From Hydrogenovibrio sp. UBA650 (lineage in GTDB: Bacteria > Pseudomonadota > Gammaproteobacteria > Thiomicrospirales > Thiomicrospiraceae): a stretch of 8,185 nt of DNA. Of this stretch, positions 1 through 6,174 are shown piece by piece. The notes under the pieces are model-generated. The model saw only the letters and a list, made by a program, of their open reading frames with translations, searched no databases and was not told the DNA's origin. Made by a program: the position numbers and the translations under genes. The stretch's first letter is position 1. Each line of letters starts with the position of its first letter. The stretch is from the NCBI GenBank assembly GCA_002299245.1, contig DBOI01000014.1, positions 1 to 8,185 on the forward strand, in the 5' to 3' direction.

Positions 1-29
1 AAAAAGCTAATTTAATGTAATGTAATACT

Positions 30-1187
30 ATGCCCAAGAATTTAAAAAAACAATCTGGTTTTGTTGTGATTATGGGAATGCTAATGCTTGTTCTAGGGGC
101 AGCGTTTTGGTTTGGTACGGTGTCTTCATTGAGGTCCGAAGCTATGCAAATTGAGACAAGACAAGAACATGTTCGTGAGTTACACCGCATCAAGGACAGA
201 ATGCTTACATATGCTGTAATGCAGCCTGAAGTATTTAGAACAGATAGCGGTTCAAATATCCCAAGAAACCAAGAAGATATTCCTGGGCCTGGGTATTTTC
301 CTTGTCCAGATAAAACAGGCGATGGAAATTCAAATGCACCATGTACTGCTATAGGTGACTGGGATGGCGATGGCGATGCGAATGAGCATGATGGTTTTGT
401 AATTGGCTTGGTACCAGAAAGCACCAACACTCGATTTTTTACTTTTATAGATAAACCAAAGGAAAGAAATCGCTATTGGTATGCGGTAGATGAGAGGTTT
501 CTTACTCAGAATTCAGCCTTTAACTTTTCCGGCACGCCTAGTAGATTTGTACCTTTAAATAGCACAACCCCAGATTTAACTATAGCAACGGGCAGCCCTG
601 CAATTACCTTAGATGGCCTTGATGATATCATTATGGTTCTGATTTATGCCGGGCAACCGCTTGAGGGGCAGCGACACTCTAAAGTGTTAGTTACAAATAT
701 AGTTGATTCTATCGGTAATTATCTTGAACTTGAGAATGCTACTGTGGATGGTAGGTTTATTAGTAGTGTTAAAGGTAGCACAACAAATAACGCAACTGCA
801 GATGATTTTAATGATTATGTAATTACGGTTACTCGACGAGAGTGGAATGCAGCAATGTTGAGTAGAGTCGCGAGGGATGTTTTAAATCTTGTTGATGCTA
901 CAGGCACTGGCTTTTGGTCAGATGTTGATTCAGATGGTGAAGTAAGCCTTGCAGATTTCGACGCAGATGCTGATGGTACTGTTCGACGAGATGAAATAGA
1001 AGGTGATGGATCTCCTGATTTGTGTGATTTATTAGAAAGGGGTGTCACTGGAGATATGCACTGGTTCAATGATTGCCTTTATACAGGGGGAGCCGCGCCA
1101 GATTTTGCTCCAACCTGTACACAGAATTCTACAAATACAAACGAAAACCCTTTTGGACAAGGGTGGGCTACAGAGCTAGGTTGTTAG
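30..1187 (+). CDS. Minor pseudopilin-like protein lacking Glu5, with EF-hand-like calcium loops
   Basis: 385 residues. A 10-residue basic leader ends in Ser-Gly and is followed by a hydrophobic helix (about 11-32), as in prepilins cut by prepilin peptidase. The fifth mature residue is Met15, not the usual Glu. Loss of Glu5 is a known property of GspK-type minor pseudopilins, which cap the T2SS pseudopilus tip. The body has a Pro-Cys-Pro-Asp loop (Cys92...Cys105) shared with the next three genes, an acidic DxDxDG loop (110-121), and two canonical 12-residue EF-hand-type loops back to back (298-309 and 311-322), with Asp at positions 1, 3 and 5, Gly at 6, and Asp or Glu at 12. Four more Cys (332, 349, 363, 385) suggest disulfides. 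The gene ends 4 nt before the next one. The ATG at 30 is chosen because it gives a correct prepilin leader; no Shine-Dalgarno is visible, so translation may depend on an upstream gene. A tip-subunit role is inferred. Confidence 0.8.
   Translation: MPKNLKKQSGFVVIMGMLMLVLGAAFWFGTVSSLRSEAMQIETRQEHVRELHRIKDRMLTYAVMQPEVFRTDSGSNIPRNQEDIPGPGYFPCPDKTGDGNSNAPCTAIGDWDGDGDANEHDGFVIGLVPESTNTRFFTFIDKPKERNRYWYAVDERFLTQNSAFNFSGTPSRFVPLNSTTPDLTIATGSPAITLDGLDDIIMVLIYAGQPLEGQRHSKVLVTNIVDSIGNYLELENATVDGRFISSVKGSTTNNATADDFNDYVITVTRREWNAAMLSRVARDVLNLVDATGTGFWSDVDSDGEVSLADFDADADGTVRRDEIEGDGSPDLCDLLERGVTGDMHWFNDCLYTGGAAPDFAPTCTQNSTNTNENPFGQGWATELGC
921..995 (+). other. Tandem EF-hand-like calcium-binding loops
   Basis: These bases encode residues 298-322 of the first pseudopilin. 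Two 12-residue loops fit D-x-[DN]-x-[DN]-G-x-[ILV]-x-x-x-[DE] exactly and are separated by a single Phe. Helices of a full EF-hand are not evident, so a dockerin-like or loop-only calcium site is likely. Calcium binding is inferred from the ligand pattern. Confidence 0.7.
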
Positions 1188-1191
1188 AGTA

Positions 1192-2028
1192 ATGATTAAT
1201 TATTTGAATAAAGTTAGCCATCAAAAAGGTATTTCATTATTAGAAATAGCCGTAGCATTGAGTATTTTGGCTGCTTTACTTTTCGGGGTTTCTGGTGCTC
1301 TGCAAACGGCCGATGATTTTGAGCTATATCAAGAGAACCAGGAGTACATGGAAGGTGTTCATCGAGCGTTAACTACATTTGTTCAGGTTAATAGGTATCT
1401 ACCTTGTCCAGACACAAATGGTAATGGAAGGGAAAATCGAAACAATACTAACTTTCAGTGTGGTAATGATGTAGGAAAAATCCCCTTTCTTGATTTAGGC
1501 ATCGAAGGTAATGATGCTTGGGGTTCTGCGCTCAAGTATGCTGTTAATAAAAGGGCTGATATTAATGTGAGAATTAATGACGCAGATGAATCAGCATCCT
1601 ATTTCAATAGAGCAGTATCTCCATTCCCATTTTTTAATCGAAATACTCCTCCATTTGGATCAAATGACGGTGCTGCAAATTTGACGGTGTGTGGACGAGA
1701 CGCATCTGCGTGTGCTGCGTCAACATCAAACAACAATATAATTGAGTTTGCCGCAATTGCTGTTGTAATTAGTTTTGGAAAAAATGGTAAAGAAACCTGG
1801 AATGCAGTGAATACTAGTGTATTGAACTCATTATCAACTGCCGAGCAAGAAAATGCAGACAATGATTTGTATTATTGGCAAGCGAGAGGAAGTACCGGTT
1901 TTGAAGATAATGATTCAACAATTACCTATTTCGATGATCAGCTTTTCTGGATAACTGGGTATGACGTCAAGTATGCAGTATTGAGATCTGGGGGCTTTTT
2001 CCTTCCAGAAGATGTTCCGCCACCTTAA
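1192..2028 (+). CDS. Type IV pilin-like protein (pseudopilin), minimal body of the local paralogue family
   Basis: 278 residues. A 13-residue leader ends in Lys-Gly; mature Ile1 is followed by Glu at position 5 (residue 18) and a hydrophobic helix to about 37, the class III prepilin signature. The globular part holds Pro-Cys-Pro-Asp at 71-74 with a partner Cys90 and an Asn/Asp-rich stretch between them, Asp-Ala-Trp-Gly...Tyr-Ala-Val-Asn at 108-119, a Cys167/Cys174 pair, Ser-Phe-Gly-Lys-Asn-Gly at 194-199, and Phe-Asp-Asp...Gly-Tyr-Asp-Val-Lys at 248-260. The same landmarks recur in the next two genes. The protein stops at a Pro-Pro-Pro tail, the point where those two proteins continue into extra domains. 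The ATG lies 4 nt after the previous stop with only a weak GAG upstream, so translational coupling is likely. Probably a structural or minor subunit of an extracytoplasmic pseudopilus; the role is inferred. Confidence 0.85.
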   Translation: MINYLNKVSHQKGISLLEIAVALSILAALLFGVSGALQTADDFELYQENQEYMEGVHRALTTFVQVNRYLPCPDTNGNGRENRNNTNFQCGNDVGKIPFLDLGIEGNDAWGSALKYAVNKRADINVRINDADESASYFNRAVSPFPFFNRNTPPFGSNDGAANLTVCGRDASACAASTSNNNIIEFAAIAVVISFGKNGKETWNAVNTSVLNSLSTAEQENADNDLYYWQARGSTGFEDNDSTITYFDDQLFWITGYDVKYAVLRSGGFFLPEDVPPP

Positions 2029-2094
2029 ATAGGTCAGAATGTACTTTTAAGAAGAATTGATTTAGTTCTATCGTTAATAGCCGTAATAACTACT

Positions 2095-2100
2095 GGAGGG
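2095..2100 (+). promoter_or_regulatory. Strong ribosome binding site of the third pilin gene
   Basis: GGAGGG sits 7 nt before the ATG at 2108 and is the best Shine-Dalgarno in the first gene block. It favours that ATG over the in-frame ATGs at 2114 and 2120. The surrounding 79-nt gap (2029-2107) is the longest inside the block; I saw no terminator hairpin and no convincing promoter in it. Confidence 0.75.
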
Positions 2101-2107
2101 CTATAAA

Positions 2108-3715
2108 ATGACAATGAAAATGACATGCAGTTCCAAAAAACATCAAAAGCAAAAAGGCTTTACTGTCACTGAAGTGGCTGTGGTTGCAGCAATTATAGGC
2201 GTTTTAACGATCGGGTCAATTTCAATTTACTCTGAACAGAAAAAAAATGTCCAGTGGTCAGAAGCTGAATCAAGACTTGCGGTTGTCAAGGCCTCTCTGT
2301 TGAACTTTGTTCGTATGAACAAATTTATGCCATGCCCAGATCAAGACGGCGATGGTCTGGAGGATAGAAAAGCTAATGGCGTTGCCTGTAAAGTTAGTAC
2401 AGGATTATTACCATATAAAGATTTGCAACTTTCTTTGGCAGAAGTTTCTGATAGCTGGGGTCATGACTTTACTTATGTTGTAAATAGAGATACAACAGAT
2501 ACAAATGTTCTTCAGCCCAATACGTTGGCGGATGAGTGTCCTGAAAACTCTGCGTGTTTCTTTAATAACTTTCAGCCTCCCGCTTTTAATCTCGAGACAA
2601 TGCCGATGATGGGAGAGTCGGTCACAAGCAATATGGCGGGAACTTCTCTAAGTGCGGATTACAATAATTTTAGAATCTGTAATGTAGATGATTGTGGAGT
2701 CAGTGCCGGTGCAGATGAGATTGATGGAGAAGCATTAGTCGCTGTCATTGTAGCTCACAACAAGAATGGTAATGATAAGACGGAATTAGATATTGCTGAA
2801 GATCACAATCTTGGTGAGGGTAATTACTTTGTTCAAAGAGCTTATTCAGAGAGCCCACATTTTGATGATTATCTTGTCACTGTCTCTGGAAACGAACTAA
2901 AAGATTACTACTCTAATCAATTAGTAGAGCTTCAAAATGAAAAGGAACCACCATATATTCCCCCTACGAACCCTGATGATGGCTCTGATAGACAGGTCTC
3001 TGGTGGTAGTGGTAATAATAACCGTTTCTCGCGCAATATTGGTGTTAATGTTTTTGAAGTTCTTGCTACAGACACTAATGGTGATGGTATAAAAGATGCC
3101 GGTGATGAACGAATATCTTTCGGTGAGAATCATGCAAACGCTATGGTAACGGTCACTTTCAAAACCAAGGTTGAAGGTGGTTGGGAAGATGCCAACGCTA
3201 ACAAAGAAGGACGATTTGCGGAATACTCTGGTGGGAATATTGAAACTAAAGATACTTTTGTGGTTGGTTTTAATAATGAAGAAATGGGAGTTGACACCGA
3301 TGGTGATGGCAGCGTTGATAGAGATGACATTACCAATATTGAATACCTAAATGAAATTGGGCGCAATATGTCTGTTGGTCCTGATGATCGAGTCGTCGAT
3401 AGAACTATAGGCCTTGATATTTTTGGAGTAGATGAGTCTGAACAGACTAATCAGTACTCTTATTATGATGAAAATGATGATAATGATAATACCTGGTATG
3501 AATACAGGTCTTATAATGTTGAATTGAATGAAGATGGTGAATTGGAGATGTTTTTCGCAAACTTTTCTACTGCAACTGCTGAAAAGGTTACGGTTCAAGA
3601 TTTGGATGTACGCCTTTACAACTCACCAACATCAGTACCTCAAAGGCCTAAAGTAAAAAATATTGGAGATAACTCTAAAACCATTGATGATATTGTCAGA
3701 GATGGAGAAATCTAA
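2108..3715 (+). CDS. Large pilin-like protein with C-terminal EF-hand-loop domain
   Basis: 535 residues, far longer than an ordinary pilin (about 130-200). The 17-residue leader ends in Gly17; mature Phe1 is residue 18 and Glu5 is residue 22, followed by a hydrophobic helix to about 41. Residues 50-270 repeat the family body: Pro-Cys-Pro-Asp at 75-78 with Cys94, Asp-Ser-Trp-Gly at 115-118, Cys191/Cys196, and Phe-Asp-Asp...Gly-Asn-Glu-Leu-Lys at 252-265. A Pro-rich linker (281-289) and a Ser/Gly/Asn stretch (298-305) lead to a C-terminal domain of about 225 residues. It has EF-hand-type loops at 322-333 and 396-407, and a less regular acidic loop near 454-465. The C-terminal domain looks beta-rich, but I do not recognise its family. 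The next gene starts directly after its stop codon. Likely an exported fibre subunit carrying a calcium-binding functional head (inference). Confidence 0.85.
   Translation: MTMKMTCSSKKHQKQKGFTVTEVAVVAAIIGVLTIGSISIYSEQKKNVQWSEAESRLAVVKASLLNFVRMNKFMPCPDQDGDGLEDRKANGVACKVSTGLLPYKDLQLSLAEVSDSWGHDFTYVVNRDTTDTNVLQPNTLADECPENSACFFNNFQPPAFNLETMPMMGESVTSNMAGTSLSADYNNFRICNVDDCGVSAGADEIDGEALVAVIVAHNKNGNDKTELDIAEDHNLGEGNYFVQRAYSESPHFDDYLVTVSGNELKDYYSNQLVELQNEKEPPYIPPTNPDDGSDRQVSGGSGNNNRFSRNIGVNVFEVLATDTNGDGIKDAGDERISFGENHANAMVTVTFKTKVEGGWEDANANKEGRFAEYSGGNIETKDTFVVGFNNEEMGVDTDGDGSVDRDDITNIEYLNEIGRNMSVGPDDRVVDRTIGLDIFGVDESEQTNQYSYYDENDDNDNTWYEYRSYNVELNEDGELEMFFANFSTATAEKVTVQDLDVRLYNSPTSVPQRPKVKNIGDNSKTIDDIVRDGEI
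3071..3328 (+). other. Segment with two EF-hand-like calcium loops
   Basis: It encodes residues 322-407 of the third pilin-like protein. A loop starts at each end: DxNxDG with Asp at 12 (322-333), and DxDxDG with Val at 8 and Asp at 12 (396-407). The 62 residues between them are rich in Gly, Asn and beta-branched residues. Calcium binding is inferred. Confidence 0.6.
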
Positions 3716-5542
3716 ATGAATACTAATCTATATAAGGCTAGAGGTTTCTCTCTTGTTGAATTGGCAGTTGTTGTTGGCATACTTGGAATTGCCTTAATTG
3801 GAACCTTTTCAAATTTAGGTGAATTTAGAACAACTGCAAAGCAGGCCGAGACTGAGCAGAATCTCAAAAAAATAAAAGAGCAGCTTATAAAGTTTGCAAG
3901 AATTAATAAGTATTTACCCTGTCCAGATACAAACAGTACCGTTGATGGAAGAGAGAACAGAGGGAATGCTAATACCTGTTCCAGAGATTGGGGAACAGTT
4001 CCCTATTTAGATATTGGTATGAAAAAAAATCAAGTCGAGGACGCTTATGGCAACTTGATTCGATACGCTGTTAACAGTCAAACTACTGACGTATCTTTGA
4101 TGTGTCAGGATGTAACGTCCTCTGCTAGCTATTTTTGTAATGATCTTCCCGGGGCAGGGCAGGCCTTTTTTTCACTAACAGAAACCGCCCCTTTAGCTGT
4201 TGATCCGGTAACTGGCAATCAAAATGATGGCGTCGGAAATTATATTGTTTGTAATCATAACAATGCCGATTGTTCTGGTAATACTGATCTTTCAACGAGT
4301 TCTGCAAGTGTTGTTTTGGTTGCTTATGGCCAAGGGGAGTGTTCTTCTACGACTGCAGCTCAAGAGAATTGTGACACAGATCAACGATATCATCAGGCTA
4401 AGATCACCAGCGAAGAAGGTAAAGAGTTCGATGATCTAATTGAATACATTACTGGGTATGAAATAAAAGCTGAAATTCTTGGACCTGTTGTATTCTGGAC
4501 GAGTTCTGGTTTGCAAGGAATTCCTCCGCCGACATTCCGAGATTATAGTTTAGAAGATGGAGAATACGCTCCTGATACTGGAGGGCAAGATGTTATAGTT
4601 GTTGACCAAAATATTACTGATGACTTGGTTCTTGGAGCGGGAGATGATTATGTGATTGTTGGTAATGACCTAACTTCAGGAAGAGAGTACGATAACAGTG
4701 AAGAGAATAGTATTCTTGACGAAGGTTCTCAAGCGACAATTGATGCTGGTACTGGAAATGATACGATATTTATTAACGGTGATGCTTATTCAGATGTTGA
4801 TCTTGGGCCAGGAAAGGATATATTCATACTCGGTGGTAATCTAGCAGCAAATTTGAGCGCTGGAGACGGTAATGATGAAGTATGGCTTCAGGGAAATCAA
4901 ACTGAAGGCTATGACGTTGTTATTAGTGATCCTGTAAGCTTGGGTAACCGTACTATTTGGGAGAGGAATTCTAGGTTTGTTCCTGAGTTGGGAGAGTATA
5001 CTGTGACAGACTACTCTACTTCAGGAAACACGATTACTAAAACCGTTGAATATCGAGATGTCTATGATGTCGATTTGATTAATGGAGACTGGAGGATTAG
5101 ATACAACGGCACAAGAGTGGTGACAACAAGTACTAAGTCCGAAGATGCGTCTACGGTTGATCTTGGTGATGGTAATGATGTCTTATGGCTTGGAGCATCA
5201 GATAGAATTGGAGAGGATCCTACAAACCCCTATGCTGGACGAGGTTTGTTGGTAAGTGATATTAGAGGAGGTTCAGGATATGATGTCTTAGTTCTAGATA
5301 ATTATGCGTCTTGGTCTGAATTCATAAATTCCAATCTGGTTGAAAGTTTGTCTGATATTAGATCTGATCTTGAATCTGTTTATCCAGAACTTTCCGATAG
5401 CGAAATTGATGAGATTTTAAAACCGGAGCTATCTAACACCGACACTAATCAGAGTAACTATGTTAAAGAGTTTGAACTTATTATCTTTAGTGCCGATGAA
5501 GACGGAAATAGAGCTCATTGTGAATGGGGTAGTTGCAGTTAA
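3716..5542 (+). CDS. Pilin-RTX fusion: type IV pilin-like N-terminus with C-terminal RTX-type calcium repeats
   Basis: 608 residues. The leader MNTNLYKARG is followed by mature Phe1, Glu5 (residue 15) and a hydrophobic helix to about 31. Residues 40-252 are the family pilin body: Cys69-Pro-Asp...Cys88, Asp-Ala-Tyr-Gly...Tyr-Ala-Val-Asn at 109-120, Cys179/Cys186, and Phe-Asp-Asp...Gly-Tyr-Glu-Ile-Lys at 238-251. After a Pro-Pro-Pro linker (270-272) come six GxGxD nonapeptide-like units starting at 307, 345, 364, 383, 484 and 519, typical of RTX beta-rolls that bind calcium. A non-repetitive insert occupies about 395-480, and an acidic helical tail follows 535. RTX proteins usually leave by type I secretion with a C-terminal signal; here the N-terminus is a prepilin, so export by a T4P/T2SS-like route is inferred. 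GGAG at 3704-3707, 8 nt before the ATG, supports the start, which directly abuts the previous stop. Confidence 0.85.
   Translation: MNTNLYKARGFSLVELAVVVGILGIALIGTFSNLGEFRTTAKQAETEQNLKKIKEQLIKFARINKYLPCPDTNSTVDGRENRGNANTCSRDWGTVPYLDIGMKKNQVEDAYGNLIRYAVNSQTTDVSLMCQDVTSSASYFCNDLPGAGQAFFSLTETAPLAVDPVTGNQNDGVGNYIVCNHNNADCSGNTDLSTSSASVVLVAYGQGECSSTTAAQENCDTDQRYHQAKITSEEGKEFDDLIEYITGYEIKAEILGPVVFWTSSGLQGIPPPTFRDYSLEDGEYAPDTGGQDVIVVDQNITDDLVLGAGDDYVIVGNDLTSGREYDNSEENSILDEGSQATIDAGTGNDTIFINGDAYSDVDLGPGKDIFILGGNLAANLSAGDGNDEVWLQGNQTEGYDVVISDPVSLGNRTIWERNSRFVPELGEYTVTDYSTSGNTITKTVEYRDVYDVDLINGDWRIRYNGTRVVTTSTKSEDASTVDLGDGNDVLWLGASDRIGEDPTNPYAGRGLLVSDIRGGSGYDVLVLDNYASWSEFINSNLVESLSDIRSDLESVYPELSDSEIDEILKPELSNTDTNQSNYVKEFELIIFSADEDGNRAHCEWGSCS
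4628..5305 (+). repeat. RTX-like glycine/aspartate repeats (beta-roll), coding
   Basis: It encodes residues 305-530 of the fourth pilin-like protein. Six units fit GxGxDx-hydrophobic. Three of them (345, 364, 383) are spaced exactly 19 residues apart, close to the 18-residue turn of a classical RTX beta-roll, with a weaker GD/GN half-repeat between them. The last unit has the full GGxGxD form. The array is interrupted by about 90 residues without repeats. Confidence 0.75.
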
Positions 5543-5557
5543 AGTGATATTGAAATC

Positions 5558-6169
5558 GTGAAGCATAGAATCTTATTAGTTGATGATGACCCAGCACTGC
5601 GAAGCATGCTGGGTTTTTCATTGGAAACATTTGGCTATGAAGTTGTTGAAGTTGATTCAAAACAGCAGGCGATTGATGTCTTGGGTAAATCGATCTTTCC
5701 TGTTGTTTTGCTTGATATGGGCATGCCTCCCAATGAACACACTCCTGATGAAGGCTTGGCGGTATTAGATTGGTTAAATGATCATCAACCGAATGCGAAA
5801 ACCGTAGTATTGACTGGTCAGAATGCTGATTCAACCTCTTATCTTGCGCTAAGGCACGGTGCGTTTGATTTCTTGTCTAAACCCGTTTCCAATGAGCAGA
5901 TGCTTCAGGCAATTGAAAGAGCTGCTCTTTTTTATGACCAAGAATCAAAGTTAAAAGAAAATGAAGGTCTGCAAAAAGTTCAAGTAGAGGCTCAGCTTGG
6001 GACAGGTGTCAAATCAATTCGAAATTCTGCAGAAAAAAAGCTATTAAAAAGCGTGCTTTCAGATACTAACTTTAATGTTCATGAAACAGCAAGACGCCTA
6101 GGCCTCAAACGAGAGAATGTTTACTACTTGATAAAGAAATATTCAATTCAAAGAGACTCTTCTGAGTAG
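5558..6169 (+). CDS. Response regulator, receiver plus Fis-type HTH (PrsR-like receiver, no AAA+ domain)
   Basis: 203 residues, cytoplasmic. Residues 3-122 form a CheY-like receiver with acidic pocket Asp9/Asp10/Asp11, phospho-acceptor Asp53, Thr86 and Lys108-Pro109, all intact. After a linker, residues 158-197 form a Fis-type helix-turn-helix (...ETARRLGLKRENVYYLIKKY...). This receiver-HTH layout without a central ATPase is that of RegA/PrrA-type regulators. The receiver, with its extended MGMPPNEHTPDEGL stretch after Asp53, reads more like PrsR of the PEP-CTERM/exosortase systems, which normally has an AAA+ sigma54-activation domain. That relationship is from memory, not alignment. The start is GTG at 5558, 15 nt after the fourth pilin gene, with no clear Shine-Dalgarno; the first in-frame ATG would remove the acidic pocket. 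Probably regulates the adjacent pilin genes together with the kinase that follows (inference). Confidence 0.88.
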   Translation: MKHRILLVDDDPALRSMLGFSLETFGYEVVEVDSKQQAIDVLGKSIFPVVLLDMGMPPNEHTPDEGLAVLDWLNDHQPNAKTVVLTGQNADSTSYLALRHGAFDFLSKPVSNEQMLQAIERAALFYDQESKLKENEGLQKVQVEAQLGTGVKSIRNSAEKKLLKSVLSDTNFNVHETARRLGLKRENVYYLIKKYSIQRDSSE

Positions 6170-6173
6170 AGGG
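6168..6173 (+). promoter_or_regulatory. Shine-Dalgarno-like AGAGGG placed too close to the kinase start
   Basis: AGAGGG overlaps the response-regulator stop and ends 1 nt before the ATG at 6175, too close for normal initiation. An in-frame TGA at 6163-6165 blocks any longer start. Translation may rely on coupling to the regulator gene, or begin slightly downstream, for example at the TTG for residue 14, just before the membrane segment. Confidence 0.4.
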
Positions 6174-6174
6174 T

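Noticed and set aside
1..29. The end of an upstream gene in the first 29 bases.
   Set aside because: Several stop codons (for example TAA at 8-10) and a TAATG/TAATA repeat are present, but the stretch is too short to assign a frame or product.
815..1069. An 84-codon minus-strand frame opposite the EF-hand region of the first gene.
   Set aside because: It is the complement of the GAT/GAC-rich acidic loops, giving a Ser-rich product without motifs; typical shadow.
2029..2107. An internal promoter before the third pilin gene (TTGATT at 2057 with TAATAA at 2084).
   Set aside because: The spacing of 21 nt is too long and both boxes are weak in AT-rich DNA; not enough to call.
4224..4439. A 71-codon + strand frame within the pilin-RTX gene.
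   Set aside because: It is an out-of-frame shadow inside a clearly coding region, and its hydrophobic stretch has no ribosome binding site.
5487..5834. A 115-codon open frame on the minus strand opposite the end of the fourth pilin gene and the start of the regulator gene.
   Set aside because: It lies antisense to two well-supported genes, has no recognisable motif, and spans their junction; a chance open frame.
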